DNA of 64,000 nt, from NCBI RefSeq assembly GCF_000975265.2, contig NZ_CP083405.1, positions 1,426,001-1,490,000 on the forward strand. Direction: 5' to 3'. Of the stretch, positions 33,850 to 44,155 are shown in pieces (the first letter of the stretch is position 1; each line of letters begins with the position of its first letter). The notes under the pieces are model-generated. The model was given only the letters and a program-made list of their open reading frames with translations. It made no database searches and was not told where the DNA came from. This DNA comes from Mycobacterium lepromatosis (lineage in GTDB: Bacteria; Actinomycetota; Actinomycetes; Mycobacteriales; Mycobacteriaceae). Position numbers and translations under genes: made by a program.

Positions 33850-36800
33850 ATCCCAATCCGCAGGTTCTATTGAATGCCGCCAGCGTCAAAAACGCGCCCA
33901 AGTCAATCAGGCCAACAGGCGTAGCGGGCAGATACTCTGTCAGCGTCTCTGAGCGCACGATCACTGCTGCATATTGTGCCCGACTGACGGCAACGTTGAG
34001 CCGATTCCTGTTGAGCAAGAATGAAATTCCACGTGGCACCATTTCAGTAGATGAGGCTGTCATCGAGATGAAGACTACTGGAGCTTGCCCGCCTTGGAAT
34101 TTGTCCACTGTTCCGACCCGGACCCCACTGATCCCGGCCGACATTAATTTTTGTCGCACCAACGCCACCTGGGCGTTATATGGTGCCAGTACCAAGACGT
34201 CAGAGACGGCCAACGGTCGGGTGCCGTGTTCGTCGGTCCACGGCGTGCCGAGCAGCCGCTCGATCTCGGCGGTGATTGCGCCGGCCTCTTCGGGGCTCTC
34301 TGTCGAGTTGCCTTGGTGGTGAACGGGCAGCACGTGCACGCCGGGTTGATACTCGTTGAGGCGCCGTGCTGCAGTGTATTCGGTGTGGGCATGCAGTCTG
34401 CCTTCGTAGGACAGTGTCGATACTGCGGCACAGACCGCCGGATGCATCCGGTAGGAGCGGTCCAGAAAGTAGCCGCGTTCATCGGGCAGGGTTCGTTGAC
34501 CCTCAAATAGCCAATCCAACGCGGACGTATCGACTGGTTCGGGATGATTGCCTTGACTGACCTGTGGTAGCTGTTGCGGGTCGCCGAACAGTATGAGATT
34601 CGCCGCCGCGGGTGCCACGGCGATGGTGTTGGCCAAGCAGAACTGGCCGGCTTCGTCGATGACCAGCAAATCGAGACTGCCCGGAGGAACCCGATTGCGA
34701 TTGGCAAAATCCCATGCTGTACCACCGATCACGCATCCGGTGGGGTCGGCAATGAAGCTGGGGTAATCGTTCCCGTCGATCTCCTTCCAGCGCGGAGCAC
34801 TGCGGTCATGCCGTTTTTTTGCGACTTGTCGCGCATCGAGGCCGGCGGCGATCACGCCGTCCAAGAGGTTCTCGACCGCGGCGTGCGATTGCGCGACAAC
34901 GCCAATACGCCAGGCGTGGTTGCTGACCAATTGCGTGATGACGTGTGCAGCAGTGTGCGTCTTGCCGGTCCCGGGTGGTCCGTGCACGGCCAGGTACGAT
35001 GAATCCAGGTCCATCACCGCAGCGGTAATGTCGGCGACCGTATCGGTGCTGCGCGGTAGCGGAGCGCCACTGTGGGTTCGGGGAGCGCGGCGCAGCAGAA
35101 TGTCAACCAGCGCGGTGTGGGGTAGTTGCGGCAAACTGGCGGCTAGTGCAGTGGCCGTTGACTCGATCGAATCTCGCAGGGCCGTTGTTGCTATCGGTGG
35201 CCCTGGGGTCAGTGCGAACGGCAACTGGCGGAATGTTTTGCTGTCATTTTCTACTCGTTCGACAATGACCACCTCGGTGGGTATCGACAGGTCGTCGGCC
35301 TCGATAACCTCGGCCCGGCCGGCGGCCCGCCGGCCGGGGTGGACGTCCATAGCTGGAGGGGCGGGAGGCTCATAGAGTGCGAAGACCGTCGAGCTGAGGT
35401 TGCCACGTGCCAATCTGCCGCGCAGCCGCACCCGACGTTGTGGCTTGCGAGCACGAGGAGGTGTATGCCAGTCGATGATGACCGACGCGTCGTCGGCAAC
35501 GAAGACATCTGTGTTGTCTGCCCATTCGTCAACAGGGAAGTTCAGCCGGTCAAAGTGCCCCCACCAGAACGGCTTGTCTTCGCGTCGATGGTAGCCGCGC
35601 GCTGCAGCCACCAAGGCGACCGCTGTCTGCTCGGGTGTACGGTCGCTGACGGTTACATCGCCGATGAAACCCGACAAGGCTGACAAAGTTGCCGTAAGTT
35701 TGTCATCGTCCTTGACAGTGTTCCCCTCGGGAACTGGTTGGGCGCCAACTGGTACGACACCGGCTTCATATGCGCGCAGCAACAGCCAGTTACGCAATTC
35801 ACGAGTGGACCTGCAGTCGTAGTGGTTGTAGTTTTCGATTTCTTGGAGCACGATTGCTGCCTCGTCAACTCTTCCGGCGGAAAGTAATTCGCAGTACCTC
35901 CCATAGCAGGTGATCGAATCTGCTGCGGTAGTTACATCGCCGGAGCGCAGTTGTTCCCCCATATACAACGGCTCGAGCGCCTTCAGGCTAAAGGATTCGG
36001 CACCTAAGCGAATGCTCTTTCTTACCAGAGGATAAAGGTCAACCAGCGTTCCGCTACGCAGTAGCTCGTCGACTTCGTCCTCGCAGACACCGTATCGTCC
36101 GGCAAGCCGCAACAGCGCAGTCTTTTCGTAGGGTGCGTAATGGTAGACGTGCATATGCGGTCGACGCTTACGGCGTTTTGTCACCATCGTCAGAAATTCA
36201 GTAAGTGCCTTGCGTTCTTCCACCCGGTTGTGCGCCCACAAGGGGCGAAAGATCCCGGAGGGTTCGGAGTCCAAGACTCCGAACAGGTATTCTAGACCCC
36301 ATTCTTGGCCGTCGACTGTCCACAGCGGATCACCTTCGAAGTCGAAGAACAGATCACCGGGATCTGGATAGGGTAATAGCTCCAGCGTTTGCGGGTCAAC
36401 GATCTCGAATTGCGGAGTACCGGTGTCACGTTGGCGGACTTGCAGTTGGGCCTGTGCGGTTAACGTGCCGAATACGCTAGAAGACAAGTCGGGTACCGGG
36501 CCGGAATAATTGGCTAGTTCGGCGATGGTAGTTATGCCGACTTCAAGTAGCTTGGTGCGCTGGCTTATTCGCATACCTGTGATTAGCAGCAGATCGTCGG
36601 TCGCACGCATCTGTTCGGTGCACTGTGGACAGCGCAAACAGGACCGTACTTCGTCGTCTTCCCAGCGCACCGCCATTCCTGTGGCATAGTGGCGGTCGAG
36701 CAGCCGCTGCAGTAGCGAGCGTTGGGACCGGTAGACCGGGATAAGGTCGCAGAGCCGGTAGGATACAGTCATTCCGTCGCCCAGTCGTAACTCTGCTTCA

Positions 36801-37288
36801 GGTGCCACCGGGACGCCCGAGTGGGCCAGCGCATCAGCGTAAGCGGCCAGTTGTAACAATGCGGTGACTTTCGGCGAGTGTGCAAGCTTGGTATCAACGA
36901 CCCGATATTGCTCGCCGTCTCGTACCAGGAAGTCAATGAACCCGACAAAGCGACCGTCGAACATTGCCGCCTGATACACCGCCGGAGCACGGCTGGCGAT
37001 GGCGCGCTGGGTTGCCTCGGCGGCAGCGGCAAACCCGGCGTACGTGTATTCCGGACGGCTAATGACCGCAACCGCATCCCCGAACTCGTGGCGTAGTTGG
37101 TCAAGGTGACGCCGCTCATGGTCGGCGCCCAGAGCGCTGGTTCGTGCGAACAGTTCGTCTTCGGTGGTGGTGACTACGGGGCCGCGACCCAATTTCGCGT
37201 CGAAATCCAGCAGTAGGGTGTATTCGCACCGAAACGCGGCGGCAAGATCCGACGCACTGTAGACGATGGTCTCGTTGGTGACGAACAC
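33842..37288 (-). CDS. RecB-like nuclease fused to superfamily 1 helicase (Rv1251c family)
   Basis: This 1148-residue protein has three parts. Residues 1-230 form a TM0106-type RecB nuclease with active-site residues D119 (VGFIDFLV), D132 and K134 (VVDTK) and Q146. An apparent Fe-S staple is formed by C21 with C217, C220 and C223 (SCLRCPQC). A middle region contains an RNase H-like exonuclease motif (DLFFDFEGDPLW). The C-terminal half is an SF1B (Dna2/Upf1-like) helicase: Walker A GPPGTGKTHT, LVIDEAGQF, LFGDPQQLPQVSQG, TVDKFQGGQAPVVFI and NRLNVAVSRAQ. It likely acts in DNA repair or replication. It starts with GTG and is intact throughout despite the decay around it. Confidence 0.9.
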   Translation of the reverse strand: MFVTNETIVYSASDLAAAFRCEYTLLLDFDAKLGRGPVVTTTEDELFARTSALGADHERRHLDQLRHEFGDAVAVISRPEYTYAGFAAAAEATQRAIASRAPAVYQAAMFDGRFVGFIDFLVRDGEQYRVVDTKLAHSPKVTALLQLAAYADALAHSGVPVAPEAELRLGDGMTVSYRLCDLIPVYRSQRSLLQRLLDRHYATGMAVRWEDDEVRSCLRCPQCTEQMRATDDLLLITGMRISQRTKLLEVGITTIAELANYSGPVPDLSSSVFGTLTAQAQLQVRQRDTGTPQFEIVDPQTLELLPYPDPGDLFFDFEGDPLWTVDGQEWGLEYLFGVLDSEPSGIFRPLWAHNRVEERKALTEFLTMVTKRRKRRPHMHVYHYAPYEKTALLRLAGRYGVCEDEVDELLRSGTLVDLYPLVRKSIRLGAESFSLKALEPLYMGEQLRSGDVTTAADSITCYGRYCELLSAGRVDEAAIVLQEIENYNHYDCRSTRELRNWLLLRAYEAGVVPVGAQPVPEGNTVKDDDKLTATLSALSGFIGDVTVSDRTPEQTAVALVAAARGYHRREDKPFWWGHFDRLNFPVDEWADNTDVFVADDASVIIDWHTPPRARKPQRRVRLRGRLARGNLSSTVFALYEPPAPPAMDVHPGRRAAGRAEVIEADDLSIPTEVVIVERVENDSKTFRQLPFALTPGPPIATTALRDSIESTATALAASLPQLPHTALVDILLRRAPRTHSGAPLPRSTDTVADITAAVMDLDSSYLAVHGPPGTGKTHTAAHVITQLVSNHAWRIGVVAQSHAAVENLLDGVIAAGLDARQVAKKRHDRSAPRWKEIDGNDYPSFIADPTGCVIGGTAWDFANRNRVPPGSLDLLVIDEAGQFCLANTIAVAPAAANLILFGDPQQLPQVSQGNHPEPVDTSALDWLFEGQRTLPDERGYFLDRSYRMHPAVCAAVSTLSYEGRLHAHTEYTAARRLNEYQPGVHVLPVHHQGNSTESPEEAGAITAEIERLLGTPWTDEHGTRPLAVSDVLVLAPYNAQVALVRQKLMSAGISGVRVGTVDKFQGGQAPVVFISMTASSTEMVPRGISFLLNRNRLNVAVSRAQYAAVIVRSETLTEYLPATPVGLIDLGAFLTLAAFNRTCGLGSR

Positions 37289-37336
37289 AGCAACAACTGT
37301 AGGTGAGAGGTTCGACGGTAACGGGATGCTGCTTAG

Positions 37337-37942
37337 CTAGCCGCCGGCGGTGTTACTTATGAGCTCGACCGCGTTGCCGTTCCAATGAAACCTCACCACG
37401 GTGGTCAAGCCGTCAATGCCGCTAGGGTATGTCAACGCCACCGTGTCGCCGGTGGTCTGCGCTGGGTCAATGCCGTTGAACCCGTAGGTGTCGGGTACAC
37501 CTTGTGGGATGAACCGGCCAAGATGAAACAACACTGCCCGGGTGGTGGGGTTGACCGCGTTCGTGTTGGCCTTAATGATCACCGCCGATAGCTGAGCGCA
37601 CTCGTTGTAGTTACCGGCCAATGGTTCTGGATTCCACGGCTGCGCACTGCGCGGATCGTGGGGCAGCTCAGAGACCACTCTGGCGATTGTGGGTGAGGCA
37701 AGATTGACCGCGCACGGATCAGCCGGTGGTGTGCTGCTGGTGGGCGGGGCAGCCGTCACGAATGGCGGGCTCGGTGCACTGGAGATGGTGGTTGAAATGG
37801 TCCCGGGGGTCGAGGGGGGCACTGGAGTCTTTGCGACCGTGGAGTCCCCGGAACTACAGCAGGTTAACGTCCCGGCGACTAACACGACAGCGACCACGCC
37901 CAGCAGTGACTCGAAACAGGGCGGCGACCACACATCGCGCAC
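37337..37942 (-). CDS. lprE: Lipoprotein LprE
   Basis: This 201-residue lipoprotein of unknown function has an N-terminal signal (LLGVVAVVLVAGTLTCCSSGDS). It is followed by a Pro/Thr/Ser-rich linker and a conserved C-terminal domain (VDPCAVNLASPTIARVV-type start, then NYNECAQLSAVIIKANTN and GVPDTYGFNGID). The likely lipidated residue is C29, but the residue before it is Cys rather than the Gly found in M. tuberculosis (LTGC), so the lipobox reads LTCC. The start is GTG. It lies 48 bases downstream of the helicase start on the same strand. Confidence 0.85.
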   Translation of the reverse strand: MRDVWSPPCFESLLGVVAVVLVAGTLTCCSSGDSTVAKTPVPPSTPGTISTTISSAPSPPFVTAAPPTSSTPPADPCAVNLASPTIARVVSELPHDPRSAQPWNPEPLAGNYNECAQLSAVIIKANTNAVNPTTRAVLFHLGRFIPQGVPDTYGFNGIDPAQTTGDTVALTYPSGIDGLTTVVRFHWNGNAVELISNTAGG

Positions 37943-38074
37943 GGTACCGCCTGCCGTCGTAAACGTTCGCAGTTGTACGGCTTATGCGGCGTGTCACGGT
38001 ACAGACACGACCGCTAGCGACCCGGGTATTAGCTGCGTCCAACTCCGCTGGGCTGGCGATCACCACTAAACTTC

Positions 38075-39560
38075 ACGTGCGATGGCTATCCCAGACAACC
38101 TCCATAGCGTCCTTTGACACGTTTGCTGATCTGCAGATCCATCCGTACGTCTTGCGGGCGGTTGCCGATGTCGGCTACCCATCTATGGCAGGTCATTGTT
38201 AGGGCGTGCAACTGGCCGGGTTAAGACGCGATGCGCAAGTAGTGGTCGGCACCCCGACCACGTCATCAACCACCTTGAACGCGACACGCTGGACCTGTCA
38301 CAATTGTACTACCTGGTGTTTGATGAAGACGACGAGATGCTCATTATGAGTTTCGCTGAAGATGTTGAGCTCACCCTTTTCGAAACCCCGGGATACAAAC
38401 AAGTAGCTTTATGGTCGACGAACATGCCAGCGGCGATCCGCAAACTCACCACTTAAAAGTACTTACACGATCTGCTCGAAATCAATTTTAAAGCGAAAAC
38501 TGCTACAGCCGAGAATATTTCGCAACGCTATATTCGCGTTTTCGGTCCACGTAAGATGGGCCCACTGACCCGTATTCTAGAAGCGAGCCTTTCGAGGCGA
38601 TGACCGTCTTTGTCCGCACCAAACAGGCGACTGAGGAGGCCGCCAAAAAACTGTGTACTCGAGGATGCTCTGCCACAGCTATCAATGGCGACACTCCGCA
38701 GGGACAGTACGAGTGGACCACCATCGCCCTGCGAGAAGGTGCTATTGATATCCTGACACGCGCTGATGTCTTCGCGTGCAGGCTGGACGTGGAAAGGATA
38801 TCGCATGTGCTCAGCTACGACATTCCGTGCGACACCGAGTTCTATGTGCACCGGATCAGACTTACGGGTCGGGCCGGCCACTTGGGAAAGACGCTGTTGT
38901 TCGTTTCCCTACGGGAGCTCTACCTATTCAAATCGATCGAAAAGGCTACGAGGCAAGCACTTACCGAGGTTGAATTGCCTACCGTTGAACATGCCCATGC
39001 ACAGCGAATAGCTAAATTCAGCGATTACATCACCGACGCACTCGGCGGCCCGGGAATCGAGCTATTTCATAGGTTGGTCGAGGATGACGAACGTGAGTGC
39101 AATGTCCCGATGGTTGACATCGCCGCGGTGTGCGCCTGTGTTCCGTGACAGCGAAGTGTTCCTGATGATCCCCGAATCGCCACTTCAGCGGCTGAAGGGT
39201 CCTGAAAGGTCCAAAAACCAACGTGGCAAAGAACGTTGGGATCGTTACGAAAAGCCAGGGAGAGGAAGGTACTTAGCGTCATATCGCGGTGCCGTGGACA
39301 AACGGTACAAGATTGGTTCCGGGGCGATCGTGGGGGTCATTGCCAACAATGGAGGTTTGCATCGTAGCGATTTTGGCCACATAACCACTGGGTCGAACTT
39401 TTCTCTGGTGGGGATGCTGGCTAAATTACCCCGAGCCATACTGAAAAATTTTGATAAAAAATACATTTCGGGTGTGTTGCTCGACTTTCAGCCCGACCAG
39501 CTACCAGAGAAAGCCTGCGGGCGTGATGGCGGCAAACCGCGCAGAAAACACACCGGATGA
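38075..39560 (+). pseudogene. deaD: DEAD-box RNA helicase remnant (deaD)
   Basis: Frames in succession resemble the CsdA/DeaD cold-shock RNA helicase. The core near 38260-38456 reads VINHLERDTLDLSQLYYLVFDEDDEMLIMSFAEDVE, with the DEAD motif changed to DEDD and the SAT motif to STN. Then come MTVFVRTKQATEEAAKK, INGDTPQGQ, DVERISHVLSYDIPCDTEFYVHRIRLTGRAG (motif VI altered), and the C-terminal RNA-binding region ending GSGAIVGVIANNGGLHRSDFGHI and GGKPRRKHTG. The N-terminal motor with the P-loop is missing and several frameshifts are present. The last frame overlaps the start of the acyltransferase gene by four bases. Confidence 0.85.
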
Positions 39561-40696
39561 CGCTGGCTGAGGAAAGGGACGCCCAAGGTGGACTAGAGCA
39601 GATGCCGCAGGTGGATCGGATTGCGTCACTGACCGGCATCCGCGCGGTTGCCGCCCTCCTGGTCGTTGGCACCCACGCGGCGTACACCACCGGCAAGTAC
39701 ACTCACGGCTATTGGGGCCTGGTCGGTGCCCGATTGGAGGTCGGCGTCCCGATCTTCTTTGCGCTATCCGGTTTCCTGTTATTCAGCCCGTGGGTAAAGT
39801 CGGCCGCCACTGGAAGTCCGCCACCTTCGGTGAGCCGCTATGCATGGCACCGGGTTAGGCGCATCATGCCTGCTTATATGATCACCGTGTTTTTCTCCTA
39901 CGCTCTGTATCACTTCCGTGCAGCAGGGCCGAATCCTGGACACAGCTGGATGGGATTGATCCGCAACCTCACGCTGACGCAGATTTATACCGACGGCTAC
40001 CTGGGTTCGTATCTGCACCAGGGCCTCACCCAGATGTGGAGTCTTGCGGTGGAGGTCGCTTTCTATGTGGCGCTACCGCTGCTGGCATATCTGTTGTTGG
40101 TGCTGCTCTGTCAGCGACGCTGGCAGCCGAGGTTGGTGTTGGCTGTTCTTGCTGGGATGTTGTTGATTAGCCCAGGATGGTTGATCCTGGTGTACCCCGA
40201 TCACTGGTTTCCAGACGGCGCTCGGTTATGGTTGCCGACCTACCTGGCCTGGTTCCTCGGGGGAATGATGCTGTCTGTGCTGCAGGTGATGGGCGTGCGC
40301 TGCTACGCATTCGGGGCCATACCGCTGGCGATCATCTGCTATTTTATCGTGTCGATGCCTATCGCGGGGGCGCCAACCACATCGCCGGCCTCGTTGGGGG
40401 AGGCGCTGGTTAAAGTGGGCTTCTACGCCGTAATCGCCACGTTGGCAGTGGCTCCGCTAGTGCTAGGTGATCTGGGATGGTATTCGTCGCTACTGGCCAG
40501 CCGGCCGATGGTGTGGCTGGGCGAGATTTCTTACGAAATTTTTCTGATCCATCTGGTGACGATGGAGTTCGCAATGGTCTATGTTGTCCGAGATCACGTC
40601 TACACCGGGTCGATGCTGAACCTCCTCGTTGCAACGCTCGTGCTGACGATCCCCTTGGCTTGGATGCTGCACCGCTGCACGCGGATGCGAAATTAG
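39557..40696 (+). CDS. Integral membrane acyltransferase, acyltransferase-3 family (Rv1254)
   Basis: This 379-residue protein of the OafA/WecH family has about ten membrane helices. The N-terminal signature is IASLTGIRAVAALLVVGTHA with the catalytic His at residue 40, followed by GVPIFFALSGFLLF. The segment WSLAVEVAFYVALPLL is also family-typical. Such enzymes transfer acyl groups from a cytosolic donor to sugars or lipids on the outer side; the acceptor is unknown. The ATG overlaps the stop of the deaD remnant (ATGA), so this gene was probably translated together with deaD. The frame is undamaged. Confidence 0.88.
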   Translation: MTLAEERDAQGGLEQMPQVDRIASLTGIRAVAALLVVGTHAAYTTGKYTHGYWGLVGARLEVGVPIFFALSGFLLFSPWVKSAATGSPPPSVSRYAWHRVRRIMPAYMITVFFSYALYHFRAAGPNPGHSWMGLIRNLTLTQIYTDGYLGSYLHQGLTQMWSLAVEVAFYVALPLLAYLLLVLLCQRRWQPRLVLAVLAGMLLISPGWLILVYPDHWFPDGARLWLPTYLAWFLGGMMLSVLQVMGVRCYAFGAIPLAIICYFIVSMPIAGAPTTSPASLGEALVKVGFYAVIATLAVAPLVLGDLGWYSSLLASRPMVWLGEISYEIFLIHLVTMEFAMVYVVRDHVYTGSMLNLLVATLVLTIPLAWMLHRCTRMRN

Positions 40697-40757
40697 ATCT
40701 AGAGAGGCTGCCTTGCTCTAAGTTAGCAGTTGGCGATGTAAAGATATTTAGGGACTA

Positions 40758-41460
40758 TGACCGCACTTAGACCGTCGCCGGGCTGGCAGGGCTCGGTGCT
40801 GAAGCTATTGCGTGTTGGCGGCTACCAACTCACCGTGACTAGACTGGCTGTGAGATTAGCCCGCGTTACCTGCGGTTGAGTTTCGATGACGGCAGGATGC
40901 TCGCCGAGCATGCCGTGTAGCCCACGATGTGGATATCCGGATGTGGTTCGCCGACGGGCATCAGCTCTGTTACACGCTGGTTAATCCCAATCCGGTGGCT
41001 GGTACCACATGGATATCTAGTTTGCGCTGCACGACGATTGTTCATCGGATTGGGCTATGAGCTGCAAGCCCGGCTACACCATCGGGGGCGACGGGGGTAG
41101 CCAGTTTCCCTACCTGAGCCCTCCTGGCTGTGTACGTCATTTTGGTCGATACCGAGTCATTGCCCGCGATCCACTCTCTGTTAGACCCCCTCGGGGACGC
41201 CCCCCTGCATCCGTGTTTTTCGAGATTTTCTGCGATGATGATAAATGCCTGACGGTAGTGCGCAGTGCCGATGTTATCTGGGTGGACCCTCAAGAACGAT
41301 GGCGGCGAGTTGCTCGAGGTCGTACGGTCGGCGACGTTCGACGCGAACGATTACCTTGGCTGGGTGGCCTGATCGGATCTTGCGGGACGCACTAGTGAGA
41401 CCTACAGTTCGGCCGATGTCGTGCCGGAAAACACCCCTGGTATCGATGTATGCACCCCCG
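40758..41460 (+). pseudogene. Siderophore-interacting (ViuB-like FAD) reductase remnant
   Basis: The start MTALRPSPGWQGSVLKLLRVGGYQLTVT matches the family, continued by LSFDDGRMLAEH, MWIRMWFADGHQLCYTLVNPNPVAGT and FALHDDCSSDWA in shifting frames. The flavin-reductase part follows: GYVILVDTESLPAIHSLLDPLGDAP. ADVIWVDP and TFDANDYLGWVA lie near the C-terminal end. Several stops and frame changes are visible. I do not recall a gene of this type between Rv1254 and Rv1255c in M. tuberculosis. Confidence 0.72.
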
Positions 41461-42434
41461 GGTCGAGTTGCTAGGAGGGATGTGCTACGACATCGAGCCT
41501 TGATACATCGCTACTTCGGGCTGCTACGCCCCCTATTCGGATGTGAGGCGCATCTTTATTGGAGTGGACATCGTCCCCGACTTTCGGAGGGCGAGCGTAC
41601 CGACGCCCCGCCTTTGGCGGCGAGGTTGGCCTCGTGTTCAGCCTTCCGGCAGGTCGCTCCGGTGGTGGCCCGCTCTCTGTCCCCGGGCATACTAGGCAGG
41701 CACTCCATCAGTGTAGTGCAGTGGTTACAGTTTCGACCAGGCCTGCGAGGCGCCGGCGTGGTAGCAGTGCATTGCACTCACATCCTGGAACCATATCTGT
41801 TCGTACTCGGGTTCGATGCCCATCAGCGCCTGGACGATTCTGCCCCGAAGATGTTGGTATGCGCCAAAAATGACAGCAGAGCCCGCTTAGTTGCCACCAG
41901 TAGGGGTTGCATCGTGGCGGCCAACACCAATTCGACAGCCTTTATCATTGCCGCGATTTGCGAGGCAGCCTGCTCTGCATGGCTAGCCGACGCAAAAGAG
42001 CTTACTGCCGAGCGTAGCTAGCTGGCTAATCCAGTTCAGGCCGTTGCAGTCGTGAGCATCGATCCCGATCCGGTTCCGGTCTCCATCAGCGCCGAATTGA
42101 CCTCAGGAGGCAAAATTGGGTAATTCATTACCATTCCTTCCTGAGGGGGTTAACTCAGCGGCTTTCGTGGACGTCCTGATGATACAATCAATTCAATTGC
42201 TTCCCCGCAGTGGACGCCGCACAGTTAAGAGGGTGTTGGATAACAACAAACATTCTTGGCATCAATTCCATGAAATTCGCGTCCACCGATTAACCGGCGA
42301 TACTCGATGAGTCCTAACATAACTCTGGCCCGGTGCCGAAGTTAGCAATATCGACAAAAATTTGCTATAGACATGATCGGGTATTGGCGCTATGTGTTAC
42401 GGTGCACGCTTTGGCAGGCTGAATGAACAGCTAT
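41461..42434. other. Decayed or intergenic stretch, nothing identified
   Basis: A 258-codon plus-strand frame spans 41245-42021. Its first part is a shadow of the siderophore-interacting remnant and its second part resembles no family I know. I treat it as a chance frame or untraceable debris. Confidence 0.4.
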
Positions 42435-42439
42435 TGGGC

Positions 42440-42970
42440 GGGGACCTACGCCACGATCGGGACGACGAACTCCTCAATCATTGCTCGCTCGTCGGCTTTG
42501 CCTTGGTTCGGAAGCGTCAACAACAAGGTGATCATCCGTAACATCAACGATCCCGGTGTAAGACGGTGGAGGTGTCGTTGGGACCCGGTGAGTTGATGAA
42601 CGCGGCGGCCAAGGCGATGATCACTTCAGACTGTCTGGCTATTTCGCCGCCGATCGGTGGGTGGGTCAGAACAAACCACGATGCCAACGCCGGGCTATCG
42701 CGTACCATCCGCAATGTGACTGGTGATGCTCGTGACTAAACTTCACACGGGTCATCGATGTCGTTGATCTGCCGCTTGGTTTCGCTACTAAGCCGGTAGG
42801 TCTCTGCGGTTCACGTATGCGGTCCGCAACGCCTCACGATTTTCGACATACCGGTACAGCGTCGCGCGCGAACAGCTTGCTGCCCTGTCGATTTCATTCA
42901 TACCAATCGAAGTCGGATCACTCTGGGGTACAGGTTCTCAGCGGCGTCGTATGTAACTGCCGCCAGCTCA
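42440..42970 (-). pseudogene. TetR regulator remnant (Rv1255c-like)
   Basis: On the minus strand the helix-turn-helix region reads IDRAASCSRATLYRYVENREALRTAYVNR. It is followed in other frames by SWFVLTHPPIGGEIARQSEVIIALAAAFIN and finally DERAMIEEFVVPIVA. Stops separate them. It lies directly after the cyp130 remnant in transcription direction, matching Rv1256c-Rv1255c. Confidence 0.72.
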
Positions 42971-44056
42971 CGTTATGCTGAACTCGTCGACCTCGAAGTC
43001 GGGCAACGGGCCAGTAGCTCGGTCAGCGCAACCCGGGGTTGCATCCGGGTCACCGCAGCGCCCAGGTATGTGCGCCGTGGCTGCAGGTCAGGATGTTGCG
43101 TGGGCACCAGGTCACGTCCAGTTTGCCCCCGGGAGGCTATACATAGTTATAGTATTAGCGTTCATCCCACTTGGCCTACCCGTATAGCGCAGTAAAACCC
43201 TGCGACCGGCCGAGACAGTGGTGGTCGCCGACCGTGATATCTCGCGTGGTGATGCGCACTAATTTCTGGAAGGATTAGGTCAGTCGCAGCAGTTCCTCAA
43301 CGGCATCGAGCTACCGAGCAGGCCGATGACGGCGTCGTTTCCGCCGGTGAACATCGTGCATGTAAACGCCAGCACCGACAGTGTGTTGGCCCTGGCCTTT
43401 ACCAAGTGCGAGATGGTGTCCGTCTTTGGGTTCGCTTCGGCGCCGCTCGATCAGCCTGGTGAACTAGGTCAGCATCGACTCGATCGCATAGCCGGCAGTG
43501 TCCAACGCGTTGGTGATGCCGCCGGCGTTGGCTGTGTTGGCCTCCACGATGGCCTGGAGCCAGCAATCGAATTGTGACCGGTTTTTTCGGGGAAACCGAC
43601 ATAGTGCGCCATCACTATAGACGGCAATGGTTTGAAAAACTCGGTGATGATATCCAAGCTGCTCTTGGCGCGCAGCTGCTCGATACGCTCGACGACGAAG
43701 TCACGCACTTTTGGCTCGACTGCGTTGACCTGTCGTGGGGTGAAACCGTGCGACACCAGTTTGCGGAACCTGGTGTATATTCCCTCATCTTTCATCACCA
43801 TCGGCGAGTTATCTTGCAGCCCAATTAATTCTGTGTCGCTGTAGTTGATGGTGCATCCCTGCGCAGAGGAGAATGTCGTATGGTCACGAGTCGTCGACCA
43901 GACGTCGGCGTGCCGGGACAGGACGTAGTAGTCGTCCTCGGGCTGGTTTGCGGGGATGAAGTGGTGCACCGGATCGTGGTCTCGAAGGGTTTGGTGCATC
44001 GACCAGGGATTGGGCCAAATGTCGGCAGTGGGGAGCCGGAGCCTGTGAGACATCAA
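42960..44056 (-). pseudogene. cyp130: Cytochrome P450 remnant (cyp130)
   Basis: The N-terminal third (43469-44056) is a clean frame resembling CYP130: WPNPWSMHQTLRDHDPVHHFIP, YYVLSRHADVWSTTRDHTTFSSAQG, and KLVSHGFTPRQVNAVEPKVRDFVVERIEQL. Beyond SIVMAHYVGFPEKT the frame is lost. Relics of the rest continue to the C-terminus, where RMQPRVALTELLARCP remains next to the position of the haem-ligand loop, now unrecognisable. The gene cannot make a functional P450. Confidence 0.82.
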
Positions 44057-44155
44057 GCACTATATGTCTCATATCTAAGACGTCTTGCTAAATGTGTCAA
44101 GCATGGCAAGCTGTAAGTGTGAAGTCAGCTTCACGCCCAGGATGCTGGGCGCAGA

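Noticed and set aside
41245..42021. 258-codon open frame on the plus strand
   Set aside because: Its first part is a shadow of the siderophore-interacting remnant in another frame and the rest resembles no known protein, so I treat it as a chance frame.
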